A stretch of 64,000 bases of DNA from positions 2,852,001 through 2,916,000 of the forward strand of contig NZ_CP060007.1 of assembly GCF_014168535.1 (NCBI RefSeq), given 5' to 3'. The translations under genes were made by a program, and so were the position numbers. Shown in pieces: positions 50,310 through 59,653 of the stretch. This DNA is from Lacibacter sediminis. Its GTDB lineage: Bacteria > Bacteroidota > Bacteroidia > Chitinophagales > Chitinophagaceae. A model generated the notes under the pieces. That model had not been told where the DNA came from, searched no databases, and saw nothing but the letters and a program-made list of their open reading frames with translations. The stretch's first letter is position 1; the number at the start of each line of letters is the position of its first letter.

Positions 50310-53300
50310 TTACCTGTTCACCCTTACTAATCTGCCTGATATTTTTTCAGAACCAATTCGAAGCACATAAATCAATTGCCCCGACGATTGACCTGTAACT
50401 TCCAGATCATAATAGCTTATACCTGCGGGTACAAAACCACTATACACTGTTTTTACTTTTTGCCCCTGCATATTAAACACTTCAATGCTGCCGTTACCGG
50501 CACGCTCTGTTGTTACAGAAAATCGTACTCTGTCAGCAAATGGATTGGGAATTGCTTTGATAGCTACACTCAGTGGTGCAGTGATCATTACCTGTTCAGG
50601 CTGCTGCGTGTTATTGATGGCAGCAGGATTTTCAGTAATTGGTGCTTCTCCTTCACACGATGTAATGGCAAAACAAGTATGATCGAGCTTGCGGCGAACG
50701 GTTATTGAATAACCTTCCCCGGCTTTAAAGCTGAAGACCGGATTATCGGTAAAATCGCCTCCATTACTAAATTCAAAAATGGAATTATCATACTCTTCCA
50801 GCGATCCTGCTTTCACGACTTTTAACGTACCTGTTGATGATGTGCAACTGGGATGAGTGACAATCAGCACATCCGCTGCAGGTGTTGCGCCTGCTGCTGC
50901 CAGTACTTCTTTTGTAACTCCGTCTGAAATACAACCTGCACTTGATTTACTTCTGATGACATAATTGCCCGGTGCCAATGAAGCAAAGATGCCTGTTGCA
51001 TTCGTAAAGTCGGCAGGGTTAATACTGTTCAAACTAAAAGTGAGACCAGCTTTTGAAGATGTAACTGTAATAGTTCCTGTTGAAACTGCACATGTTGGTT
51101 GCGTTACATCGGCGGTAATTGTTCCGGGTCTGCTGTTAACTGTAAGACTAATCGCAATACTGTTCGTACAACTTGCAGCATTGGTATTGGTAACTTTTGC
51201 ATACACCGTTGTTGTTCCAGTTACATATGGAGACGATATCGAGTTTTGAAAAGCAGCATCACTATACCAGTTGAGGCTTACATTACTTTGTCCGTTGAGG
51301 ATTGTTGTTGCAAGTCCGCTTAGATCAAAGCTGGCAGTTGTTCCTCCGCCATCAGTAGAACACAAAATTGCACTTGTTGATGTAACAGTTGGCGTTCGGT
51401 TGACAGTTAACGGAACTGCAATACTGCTGTAACAATTTGCAGCATTACTATTGCTCACTTTCGCATACACAGTTGTTGTAGCTGCTACATGTGGTGATGA
51501 AATAGATGCTGATAATTCAATATTACTATACCAGGTAATACCAACATTCTGCTGACCATTAATGATCGTCGCCTCCAAACTACTAAGATCGAAACTGGCG
51601 GTTGTTCCTCCCGGATCAGTTGAACACAAAGTTGAAATTGCTGCGGATACCGTTGGAGTTCGGTTAACAGTTAAGGAAACAGCAATACTATTATAACAAC
51701 TTGTTGCATTACTATTAGTCACTTTTGCATACACCGTTGTTGTACCCGTTACATGCGGCGATGAAATGGCTGTAGTTAAACCAATATTACCATACCAGGT
51801 AACACCTACATTTTGCTGACCATTAATGATGGTTGCTTCAAGAGCTGTTAAATTAAAACTGGCAGTTGTACCTCCAGGACTTGTTGAACACAATGTTGAA
51901 CTGGCAGCCGTTACAGTTGGAGTTCGGTTAACAGTTAAGGGAACAGCAACACTGCTGTAACAGTTTGATGCACTACTGTTACTCACTTTTGCATACACAG
52001 TTGTAGAGCCTGTTACATGCGGTGATGAAATAGATGCTGATAATTCAATATTACTGTACCAGGTAATGCCTACGTTCTGCTGACCATTAATGATGGTCGC
52101 TTCAAGACCAGTTAAATTAAAACTGGCGGTTGTTCCACCAGGATCACTTGAGCACAATGTAGAGCTTGCAGCTGATACCGTTGGAGTTCGGTTAACAGTT
52201 AAGGGAACTGCAATACTGTTATAACAACTTGCCGCATTACTATTAGTCACTTTTGCATACACCGTTGTTGTACCTGTTACATGCGGAGACGAAATGCCCG
52301 TTGTTAATTCAATATTACTATACCAGGTAACACCTACATTTTGCTGACCATTAATGATCGTTGCTTCAAGGCTACTAAGATCAAAACTGGCTGTTGTTCC
52401 GCCGGGACTTGTTGAACACAACGTTGAACTGGCAGTTGATACTGTTGGTATGCGGTTCACTGTTAAAGGAACTGCAACACTGCTGCTACAGCTTGCTGCA
52501 TTGTTGTTGGACAATTTTGCGTACACAATTGTACTACCTGTAACATATGGAGATGAAATAGAATTTTGGAATGCTGCGTCGCTGTACCAACTAAGAGTCA
52601 CTCCCGTTTGTCCATTCAATATTGTTGACCCGAGACCAGTCAGGTTAAAACTTGCAGTTGTACCACCCGCATCTGATGAACACAATGTCGCACTTGCAGA
52701 ATTGGCAACAGGTGTAACAAACACGTTAAGGGTGACCGTTCCATAAGTGAAAGCAGACGGATCGGAGTTATTAGTAACTTTTGCAAAAACCTGTGTTGTA
52801 CCACTTACATAAGCGCCCGGATTGTTGATAAGATTGGTCAAAGCAACATTACTGTACCACGTAACACTTACATTTTGCTGACTGCCGATAATAGTACTGT
52901 TCAAAGAAGTAAGATTGAAAGTAGCAGTTGTGCCACCCGGAGCATCGGAACATTTTTCAGCAATGGTTGAACCGGCAGTTGGAATAATGACTGTTATGTA
53001 TTGGCCGGGAGGCAATGAATAACACTTGGATGGAGTTCCCGGACAACGTGGCGTTGATGCACCTTGACAAAAATCTGTGTTACCTGTACCCCATCCAATA
53101 AATACATCGGTTAATAATATTTCGGTGCCACAAGGCCAACCGATATTCTGGCTGAAAACAACTTTCGTTGTACCAACGGAGGCAAGTGCAGTTGAAAAAC
53201 ACTCACTTACAGTTGCATAAATAATAGTAGGATCAAGCTTATTGACCACTCTTGCATAAATAAATACGCCTACTCTTGGGGTTTTGGTAGTAAGTTCAAG

Positions 53301-53606
53301 CGCCAATTTTACGTTCGCTGCACCTTGACATTGAAAACTACTTGTTAATGGGTTGTAGGGAGAATTAGGTTCAACAAGGTAAGCAGTTTTGATCTGTATG
53401 TCATTAGATGTACAACCATTTGTACAATCAACACGTGGATCAAACTGAGCATAACTATTGATGCTGAAAAGAAGAAGAACCGTTAGAAAAAAATGCTGTG
53501 GGTAGAAATGATTACATATTGCTGATTTTTTTGCGGATAATTTGTTTCCGTACTTTTTGGGGAATAGAAGATCTGCACAAATCTTCTGTGTGGATTTGAG
53601 TAGCAT
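50310..53606 (-). CDS. Large repeat-containing surface protein with T9SS type A sorting domain
   Basis: The 1098-residue protein has a long N-region (about 38 residues) before a hydrophobic core (FFLTVLLLFSINSYA), so the signal is of extended type unless translation starts later. Residues ~55-297 form a unique domain with many Cys. Six tandem 88-residue units follow (298-825), each with LCS...GGTTASF, a NGQ.NV..WY motif, ISSP and TTVYAKV..; they look like adhesion-type Ig-like repeats. The final ~80 residues (AIPNPFADRVRFSV through LIYVLRIGSEKISGRLVRV) are a T9SS type A domain, so it is exported to the cell surface. Confidence 0.87.
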   Translation of the reverse strand: MLLKSTQKICADLLFPKKYGNKLSAKKSAICNHFYPQHFFLTVLLLFSINSYAQFDPRVDCTNGCTSNDIQIKTAYLVEPNSPYNPLTSSFQCQGAANVKLALELTTKTPRVGVFIYARVVNKLDPTIIYATVSECFSTALASVGTTKVVFSQNIGWPCGTEILLTDVFIGWGTGNTDFCQGASTPRCPGTPSKCYSLPPGQYITVIIPTAGSTIAEKCSDAPGGTTATFNLTSLNSTIIGSQQNVSVTWYSNVALTNLINNPGAYVSGTTQVFAKVTNNSDPSAFTYGTVTLNVFVTPVANSASATLCSSDAGGTTASFNLTGLGSTILNGQTGVTLSWYSDAAFQNSISSPYVTGSTIVYAKLSNNNAASCSSSVAVPLTVNRIPTVSTASSTLCSTSPGGTTASFDLSSLEATIINGQQNVGVTWYSNIELTTGISSPHVTGTTTVYAKVTNSNAASCYNSIAVPLTVNRTPTVSAASSTLCSSDPGGTTASFNLTGLEATIINGQQNVGITWYSNIELSASISSPHVTGSTTVYAKVSNSSASNCYSSVAVPLTVNRTPTVTAASSTLCSTSPGGTTASFNLTALEATIINGQQNVGVTWYGNIGLTTAISSPHVTGTTTVYAKVTNSNATSCYNSIAVSLTVNRTPTVSAAISTLCSTDPGGTTASFDLSSLEATIINGQQNVGITWYSNIELSASISSPHVAATTTVYAKVSNSNAANCYSSIAVPLTVNRTPTVTSTSAILCSTDGGGTTASFDLSGLATTILNGQSNVSLNWYSDAAFQNSISSPYVTGTTTVYAKVTNTNAASCTNSIAISLTVNSRPGTITADVTQPTCAVSTGTITVTSSKAGLTFSLNSINPADFTNATGIFASLAPGNYVIRSKSSAGCISDGVTKEVLAAAGATPAADVLIVTHPSCTSSTGTLKVVKAGSLEEYDNSIFEFSNGGDFTDNPVFSFKAGEGYSITVRRKLDHTCFAITSCEGEAPITENPAAINNTQQPEQVMITAPLSVAIKAIPNPFADRVRFSVTTERAGNGSIEVFNMQGQKVKTVYSGFVPAGISYYDLEVTGQSSGQLIYVLRIGSEKISGRLVRVNR
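51132..52715 (-). repeat. Six tandem 264-bp repeats coding for 88-residue units
   Basis: The units correspond to residues 298-385, 386-473, 474-561, 562-649, 650-737 and 738-825. Units 2 and 4 resemble each other (SPGG, GVTWY, VTGTTTVYAKVTNSNA), as do units 3 and 5 (DPGG, GITWYSNIELSASISSPHV). Units 1 and 6 share WYSDAAFQNSISSPYVTG. The order is therefore X-A-B-A-B-X, which points to duplication of a two-unit block. No transposase or mobile signature is present. Confidence 0.85.
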
Positions 53607-54071
53607 ACATTTTGGGTTGATTGGTTAACAATGTGGTTTGAAGTGGGAAAACTTCAAAAAAGAGTATGGTTTTACAATACAAAAGATTTGCCTGGAGGCG
53701 AGTTATCTGCCGAAAGAAAATCATCTTTCAGATAAGTAGTTAAAGGCAAAGCACTGCCAGAACAATGATATAGCTTCATTGAAAATGTACTTTTGATATT
53801 TAATAAAAAAGGTACTGGCGTAATTCAGGAATATTGGAGAGAAATTAGAAAGACGGTTAGACTGGACGAGGAAAAAGGAGTAAAAATTAACCTATAGTAA
53901 AATAGTGCTGTTTTATCGCTTCGTCAAATATTTGTTTAGTTAATATATTCATTTCGCAATAATATCATCAAACATAAATTGCATAACTACGATACGGATG
54001 ATGACTATATGTGACAGCACTTACATTCATCATAGTTGCATATTTTCATTATACTGTATCTTTAACTTGCC
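53607..54071. other. Gene-free AT-rich intergenic stretch
   Basis: This 465-bp stretch lies between two divergently transcribed genes. I see no gene and no strong repeat. A short hairpin with ATCTG/CAGAT arms and a GAAAG/CTTTC pairing lies near 53707-53734. It must hold the promoter of the large surface protein and that of the membrane protein at 54072, but no clear TAnnTTTG box stands out. Confidence 0.5.
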
Positions 54072-54674
54072 ATGAATACATATCGAATTCCCATTTTCTT
54101 TGAACCATTTGAAAAACAAAAAAAGGCTGCCCGCCTTTTACATTTATTGGCAGGCTTTTTAATGATTGCCAATGCATGGGGCGAATTTAAAACCCCTACC
54201 CCGGGTTTATTTTTTGTTGTTTTACAAATTGCAGCGGCACTGCTGATCATTCTCTATTCATTTGTTGGGAAAAAATGGATTGCCGATCAATCAAGGAGCA
54301 ATGGCATCTTTCGTTTACTTGGCGCTGCTGTTCTGTTTTATGCAGCCTGGCATTTTTTGCAATTGAACGAAGGCATGAGAGCAGTACTTCAGTTCTTTGC
54401 CGGCGGCGGTCTGTTGTTCCTGTTCTTTACCGAACGAAAGATCTTTTCAACCTGCTACGTCACAATTGATGAAAAGGGCATTCATACGCCTGATAATCTC
54501 AAACAACGACTGATCGAATGGAAGAATATTGACAACATGATCGTTAAGAATGATTTTGTTTCCATCAACACCATCCAGAACCAATTTATCCAATACGAGA
54601 CGGGTGCAGTACTCAGCGAATTGCAAATGGATGAGATGAATGCATTCTGCAGGGAACGCTTTACAAAAAACTGA
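54072..54674 (+). CDS. Four-helix membrane protein with C-terminal PH-like domain
   Basis: The 200-residue product has four hydrophobic helices (about residues 20-40, 45-65, 83-99 and 105-120) and then a 75-residue soluble part (CYVTIDEKGIHTPDNLKQRLIEWKNIDNMIVKNDFVSI) resembling the bacterial PH-like domains seen in small membrane proteins. No function is known. The gene is alone and is followed by short tandem and inverted repeats before the metal-efflux operon. Confidence 0.7.
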   Translation: MNTYRIPIFFEPFEKQKKAARLLHLLAGFLMIANAWGEFKTPTPGLFFVVLQIAAALLIILYSFVGKKWIADQSRSNGIFRLLGAAVLFYAAWHFLQLNEGMRAVLQFFAGGGLLFLFFTERKIFSTCYVTIDEKGIHTPDNLKQRLIEWKNIDNMIVKNDFVSINTIQNQFIQYETGAVLSELQMDEMNAFCRERFTKN

Positions 54675-54684
54675 TCTAAAAAGG

Positions 54685-54792
54685 TACAAGGCGCAAGTGA
54701 CAAGGCACAAGACAAAAGCCTCAACTTTTCTTCCGTGTGATAATGTATCCACCATTTCCAGCACCTTGAACCTTGAATCTTATGCCTTGTAA
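54685..54792. repeat. Imperfect inverted repeat made of ACAAGGC-type units
   Basis: Two ACAAGGC copies 14 bp apart on the left side (about 54690-54713) face CCTTG units on the right (about 54759-54790). The two sides align as an imperfect inverted repeat of about 29 bp around an AT-rich centre. It lies directly upstream of the efflux operon promoter and may end transcription of the preceding gene. Confidence 0.4.
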
Positions 54793-54807
54793 CTTCAATT
54801 TTTAAAA

Positions 54808-54815
54808 TATCTTTG
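54808..54815 (+). promoter_or_regulatory. Predicted promoter of the metal-efflux operon
   Basis: TATCTTTG fits TAnnTTTG and a TTG lies at 54787-54789, 18 nt upstream, the expected spacing. The GTG start at 54821 is only 5 nt beyond the box, so the transcript would be leaderless or nearly so. Confidence 0.6.
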
Positions 54816-54820
54816 CATCA

Positions 54821-55207
54821 GTGAAGAAACTTATCTGCATAGTATTCCTGGGGGCTTATCTCATCTCCTCAACAGAGCTTCGACAGCTGTTGAAGTTTCC
54901 ATTGCTGATAGAGCATTATGCAGAACACAAAGCAGAAAACCATTCACTCAACTTACTGCAATTCCTTGCAATGCATTACAATGATGAGAATATTATTGAT
55001 CTCGATTACAGCAAGGATCAGCAATTACCGTTTAAATCACAAGGCGGATATACCGGTGCAGTACTGAGTGTATTTGAACCTACTCCCTTCTATTTACTGA
55101 TACCTAAAGTTGAGATCGATTTACCTGTTGCACATGCTATCAGCAACGAAAGCTTTATAAGCTCAACCTTCCGTTCTTCTATCTGGCAACCGCCCAAAGC
55201 CTGTTAA
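54821..55207 (+). CDS. Small exported protein of unknown function at head of metal-efflux operon
   Basis: The 128-residue product starts with GTG and a signal peptide (LICIVFLGAYLISS). The mature part has a His-containing stretch (LLIEHYAEHKAENHSLNLLQFLAMHY) that could bind metal, followed by FEPTPFYLLIPKV. Relatives precede CusA/CzcA-type genes in Bacteroidota. It begins right after a promoter box and lies 89 bp upstream of the RND pump gene. A periplasmic metal-sensing or metal-binding role is inference. Confidence 0.7.
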   Translation: MKKLICIVFLGAYLISSTELRQLLKFPLLIEHYAEHKAENHSLNLLQFLAMHYNDENIIDLDYSKDQQLPFKSQGGYTGAVLSVFEPTPFYLLIPKVEIDLPVAHAISNESFISSTFRSSIWQPPKAC

Positions 55208-55296
55208 GCAATATCAATTTTTCTTATTTCAGTAAACTTTTCTTTCAATGAAAGGAAGTTATTGCTGTATTACTTATGATCTAAACAAAACAGGTA

Positions 55297-58200
55297 ATGC
55301 TGAATGCCATTATACGGTTTTCCGTAAAAAACAAACTTATTATCGGGTTACTCATTATTGGTCTTATTGGTTATGGCAGTTATGAAATTACAAGACTGCC
55401 CATTGATGCTGTGCCTGATATTACCGATAACCAGGTGCAGGTAATTACTGTTGCGCCTTCGTATGGTGCAACAGATATTGAACGGCTCATCACTTTTCCT
55501 ATTGAGCAGGTAAACAATAATATTCCCGGCTTAGTGGAGATCAGGAGCTTCTCCCGTTTTGGTTTATCACTGGTAACAATTGTGTTTGATGATAAAACCG
55601 ATGTGTACTGGGCACGCCAACAGGTAGCCGAACGTTTGCAAAAAGTAAAGGATATTATTCCGAAAGAGATCGGCACACCTGAACTTGCGCCGGTAACAAC
55701 GGGACTTGGTGAGATCTATCAATACGTTGTTCGTCCTGAAAAAGGTTACGAGAATAAATACGATGCAACGGAATTACGCACTATACAGGATTGGATCGTT
55801 CGTCGTCAATTGCTGGGTGTACAGGGTGTTGCCGAAGTAAGCAGCTTTGGCGGAAAATTAAAACAGTACAGTATTGAAATTGATCCTGCAAAACTATTCT
55901 CTTACGGTATCAATATCAGCGATGTATTTACTGCACTCGAAAAAAATAACCAGAACACCGGTGGCGCTTATATTGAAAAAGGCGCAACGGTTTTATATAT
56001 CCGAAGCGAAGGTCTTGCAGGAAGTCAGGAAGACATCGGCAACATTTCGATCAAACGTACAAACAGCGGCGCTCCATTATTTATACGTGATGTGGCTGAA
56101 GTAAAGATCGGTCATGCTACACGTTATGGCGTCATGACATTTAATGATGAAGGTGAAGTAGCGGGTGCAGTTGTGATGATGTTGAAAGGTGCCAACAGCA
56201 GCGAAGTGATCAGGAATGTAAAAGATCGTATTGCGCAAATACAAAAAACATTACCCGAAGGTGTCAAGATCGAAGCATTTCTAGACCGTACAAAAATGGT
56301 GGGCCATGCAATAGGTACAGTAAAAACAAATTTGCTCGAAGGTGCATTGATCGTTGTATTTGTACTTGTACTTTTTCTTGGAAATTTCCGGGCAGGCATT
56401 TTAGTAGCGTCTGTAATTCCACTGGCAATGCTGTTTGCTGTGATCATGATGAACATGTTTGGCGTGAGTGGTAACCTGATGAGTTTAGGTGCACTTGATT
56501 TTGGCTTGATCGTAGATGGTGCAGTTATCATTGTTGAAGCGGTGATGCATCAACTGAGTCACAGTAAAAAGTTCAACAGCACTTATCGGTTAACTGGTGA
56601 ACAAATGGATGCCGAAGTAAATCACAGTGCCAGTAAGATGATGAACAGCGCTGTGTTTGGACAGATCATTATCCTTGTTGTTTATCTACCCATCTTCACT
56701 TTGCAGGGCATTGAAGGAAAGATGTTCAAACCAATGGCACAGACAGTTGCCTTTGCATTGCTGGGTGCGTTCATTCTTTCGCTCACTTACATTCCTATGA
56801 TGAGTGCGTTGTTCCTCAGCAAGAAAATTCATCATAAACAAAACCTGTCAGATAAGTTCATGATCTGGCTGGAACGAATCTATCAATCAGCATTAGATAA
56901 AGTACTCAACTTTCCTAAGACTGTTATTGCTGCTGCGCTATTATTGTTTGCATCTTCGATCCTGATCCTTCGTTCACTTGGCGGTGAATTTATTCCGGCA
57001 TTAGAAGAAGGTGATTTTGCGGTTGACACAAGAGTATTAACGGGAAGCAATCTGCAAACAACGATCGATTACACACAGAAAGCAGCACATATTCTCAAAA
57101 CAAGATTTCCTGAAGTAGAGAAGATCGTTACCAAGATCGGCAGTGGCGAAGTGCCTACTGATCCTATGCCCATGGAAGCAAGTGATCTGATGGTGATCTT
57201 GAAAGACAAAGAAGAATGGACCTCGGCAAAAACATTTGATGAACTGGCAGAAAAAATGGGTGATGCATTAAAAGATGTGCCCGGCATTACAACCGGTTTT
57301 CAATATCCGGTACAAATGCGTTTCAATGAATTGATGACAGGTGCAAGACAGGATGTGGTTTGTAAAATTTTTGGTGAAGACCTTGATTCACTTGCACACT
57401 ACGCACAAAAAATGGGCAAGATCATTAACACAGTTGAAGGCGCAAAGAGTTTGTATGTAGAAACGGTGAATGGGTTACCACAGATCATTATTCAATACAA
57501 CCGTGCTTCTATTGCACAGTATAATTTGAGTATAGCTGATATAAACAAAGTTATAAATACTGCACTTGCAGGACAAAGTGCAGGGATGTTGTTTGAAGGT
57601 GAAAAGCGGTTTGACATTGTAGTGCGTTTAAAAGGCGATCAGAAAAAAGATGTAAAAGATATTCAGCAATTACTCATCCCTACTCCATCCGGTTCACAGA
57701 TTCCGTTATATCAACTGGCCAATGTAGAAATTAAAGAAGGCCCAAATCAAATACAACGTGAAGATGCCAAACGACGTATTGTTGTTGGCTTCAATGTCCG
57801 TGGTCGTGATGTACAAAGTATTGTGAACGAGCTGCAGAAAAAAACAGAGCAACAATTAAAACTCCCAGCGGGCTATTATATAACCTATGGCGGTGCATTT
57901 GAAAATTTAAATGAAGCAAAGCAACGGTTGATGATCGCAGTGCCTGTTTCGCTACTGCTCATTTTTGTCTTACTTTATTTTGCATTTGGTTCTGTAAAAC
58001 AAGGCTTACTCATTTACTCAGCCATTCCGTTATCTGCCATCGGTGGTATTTTATTTCTTGCAATGCGTGGCATGCCGTTCAGCATCAGTGCAGGTATTGG
58101 TTTTATTGCACTGTTTGGTGTAGCAGTACTAAATGGCATTGTATTGATCGCAGAATTTAATCGATTGCGAACAGAAGGAATGCATGATGTTCGGCGAATC

Positions 58201-59643
58201 GTTTTAATGGGCACCAAGATCCGTTTACGTCCTGTGTTGATGACAGCTTCTGTTGCATCGCTTGGTTTTTTACCAATGGCATTGAGTAATGGTGCAGGTG
58301 CAGAGGTACAACGGCCGCTGGCAACTGTTGTCATTGGCGGTTTGATCATTGCGACCTTCCTCACCTTATTTGTACTACCTGTGCTTTATATCATTTTTGA
58401 AAAAGGAATCAAGATGAAAAAGAAAAACAAAAGCATGCCGATAGGTATTTTGATATTGATGCTTCTCTTACAGGGAACAGCAACTGCACAATCACCTATC
58501 AGCCTGCAGGCGGCTATTGATACCGCAGTAAAAAATAATCTGCTGCTAAAGAATGAACAATTAGTTGCACAATACAAACAGTTACTCATACCATCTGCTT
58601 CGATTGTACCGCAAACAACGGTTCATGCTGAAGCAGGACAGTTCAACAGCATTTACACCGATACAAGATTTGGCTTGTCACAAAGCTTCAGTTTTCCAAA
58701 AGTGTACGGCACTCAAAAAGATCTGCTGCGTGAAGAATGGAAAAACAGTTCGCTTTCTACAGCAGTGAAGGAAAAAGAATTGAAGCAACAGGTGCAATCA
58801 GTTTTCTATCAGCTGGCATGGCTGCAGGAAAAAGAAAAACTGTTGCAGTATGCTGATAGTTTATTCACCGATTTTTACAAACGAACTGAACTGCGTTTAC
58901 AAAAAGGCGAAAGTAATATCCTGGAGAAAGCAACCGCAGAAACACAACTCGGGCAAATAAATATTCAACGAAAACAACTGCAACACGACAAAGCAGTTTT
59001 ACAATTACAGTTTCAGTTACTGCTCAACACAACCACAGGTTTTACTCCCGCAGTGCAAACGTTGAAGATGCCTGTTCAGTTGACAAGTGCTGAATTCAGT
59101 TCGCATCCATCGATCATTCTTGCACAGCAACAGGAACGTATTGCTGATGCAACTATTAAAGCAGAACAATCGAAACTGTTGCCTGAACTGTCGTTGGGCG
59201 TTTTCAGCACAAGCATTATTGGAATTGGTGCCGATGATAAGTATTACAGCAGTGCAAAACGTTTTCAATCGGTGCAGCTGGGAGTTGGCATTCCTGTTTT
59301 TGCGAGGGCACAAAAAGCAAAGATCAACAGTGCAAGGTTCAGTAAACAGATCGCAGCCAATCAATCAGCGATCAGTTTGCAAATACTTTCTTTCAACTAT
59401 CAAAAAACGTTAGCATTGTATAAGCAGCATAATGAAACAGTCAACTATTTTGAAAGTACAGGTTTGAAAAATGCTTCCGTCATCATTGAAACTGCAACCA
59501 AACAATTCAACAGCGGCTTGATCAATTACCTCGAATGGTTTATGCTGGTGAACCAGGCTACGGCAGTAAAGAATGATTACCTCGATGCTGTGCGGAATCT
59601 CAACGAAAGCATTATTCAACTCAACTATTACAACAACCAATAA
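55297..59643 (+). CDS. CzcA/CusA-family metal-efflux RND pump fused to TolC-type outer-membrane factor
   Basis: Residues 1-1039 are a heavy-metal RND transporter: FSVKNKLIIGLLIIG at the first helix, DFGLIVDGAVIIVEA in TM4 with the proton-relay Asp/Asp/Glu of CzcA, then EGDFAVDTRV and MRFNELMTGARQDV. Twelve membrane helices and two periplasmic domains fit the family. Residues 1040-1448 are a TolC/CusC-like factor (QAAIDTAVKNNLLLKNEQ, then the long coiled-coil strands). The junction holds a second signal peptide (MKKKNKSMPIGILILMLLLQGTATA). The ATG at 58414 could also act as an internal start. Confidence 0.93.
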   Translation: MLNAIIRFSVKNKLIIGLLIIGLIGYGSYEITRLPIDAVPDITDNQVQVITVAPSYGATDIERLITFPIEQVNNNIPGLVEIRSFSRFGLSLVTIVFDDKTDVYWARQQVAERLQKVKDIIPKEIGTPELAPVTTGLGEIYQYVVRPEKGYENKYDATELRTIQDWIVRRQLLGVQGVAEVSSFGGKLKQYSIEIDPAKLFSYGINISDVFTALEKNNQNTGGAYIEKGATVLYIRSEGLAGSQEDIGNISIKRTNSGAPLFIRDVAEVKIGHATRYGVMTFNDEGEVAGAVVMMLKGANSSEVIRNVKDRIAQIQKTLPEGVKIEAFLDRTKMVGHAIGTVKTNLLEGALIVVFVLVLFLGNFRAGILVASVIPLAMLFAVIMMNMFGVSGNLMSLGALDFGLIVDGAVIIVEAVMHQLSHSKKFNSTYRLTGEQMDAEVNHSASKMMNSAVFGQIIILVVYLPIFTLQGIEGKMFKPMAQTVAFALLGAFILSLTYIPMMSALFLSKKIHHKQNLSDKFMIWLERIYQSALDKVLNFPKTVIAAALLLFASSILILRSLGGEFIPALEEGDFAVDTRVLTGSNLQTTIDYTQKAAHILKTRFPEVEKIVTKIGSGEVPTDPMPMEASDLMVILKDKEEWTSAKTFDELAEKMGDALKDVPGITTGFQYPVQMRFNELMTGARQDVVCKIFGEDLDSLAHYAQKMGKIINTVEGAKSLYVETVNGLPQIIIQYNRASIAQYNLSIADINKVINTALAGQSAGMLFEGEKRFDIVVRLKGDQKKDVKDIQQLLIPTPSGSQIPLYQLANVEIKEGPNQIQREDAKRRIVVGFNVRGRDVQSIVNELQKKTEQQLKLPAGYYITYGGAFENLNEAKQRLMIAVPVSLLLIFVLLYFAFGSVKQGLLIYSAIPLSAIGGILFLAMRGMPFSISAGIGFIALFGVAVLNGIVLIAEFNRLRTEGMHDVRRIVLMGTKIRLRPVLMTASVASLGFLPMALSNGAGAEVQRPLATVVIGGLIIATFLTLFVLPVLYIIFEKGIKMKKKNKSMPIGILILMLLLQGTATAQSPISLQAAIDTAVKNNLLLKNEQLVAQYKQLLIPSASIVPQTTVHAEAGQFNSIYTDTRFGLSQSFSFPKVYGTQKDLLREEWKNSSLSTAVKEKELKQQVQSVFYQLAWLQEKEKLLQYADSLFTDFYKRTELRLQKGESNILEKATAETQLGQINIQRKQLQHDKAVLQLQFQLLLNTTTGFTPAVQTLKMPVQLTSAEFSSHPSIILAQQQERIADATIKAEQSKLLPELSLGVFSTSIIGIGADDKYYSSAKRFQSVQLGVGIPVFARAQKAKINSARFSKQIAANQSAISLQILSFNYQKTLALYKQHNETVNYFESTGLKNASVIIETATKQFNSGLINYLEWFMLVNQATAVKNDYLDAVRNLNESIIQLNYYNNQ

Positions 59644-59653
59644 ACGAACGATC

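Noticed and set aside
51132..52715. CRISPR array
   Set aside because: The period is 264 bp, the units are coding and there are no short spacers.
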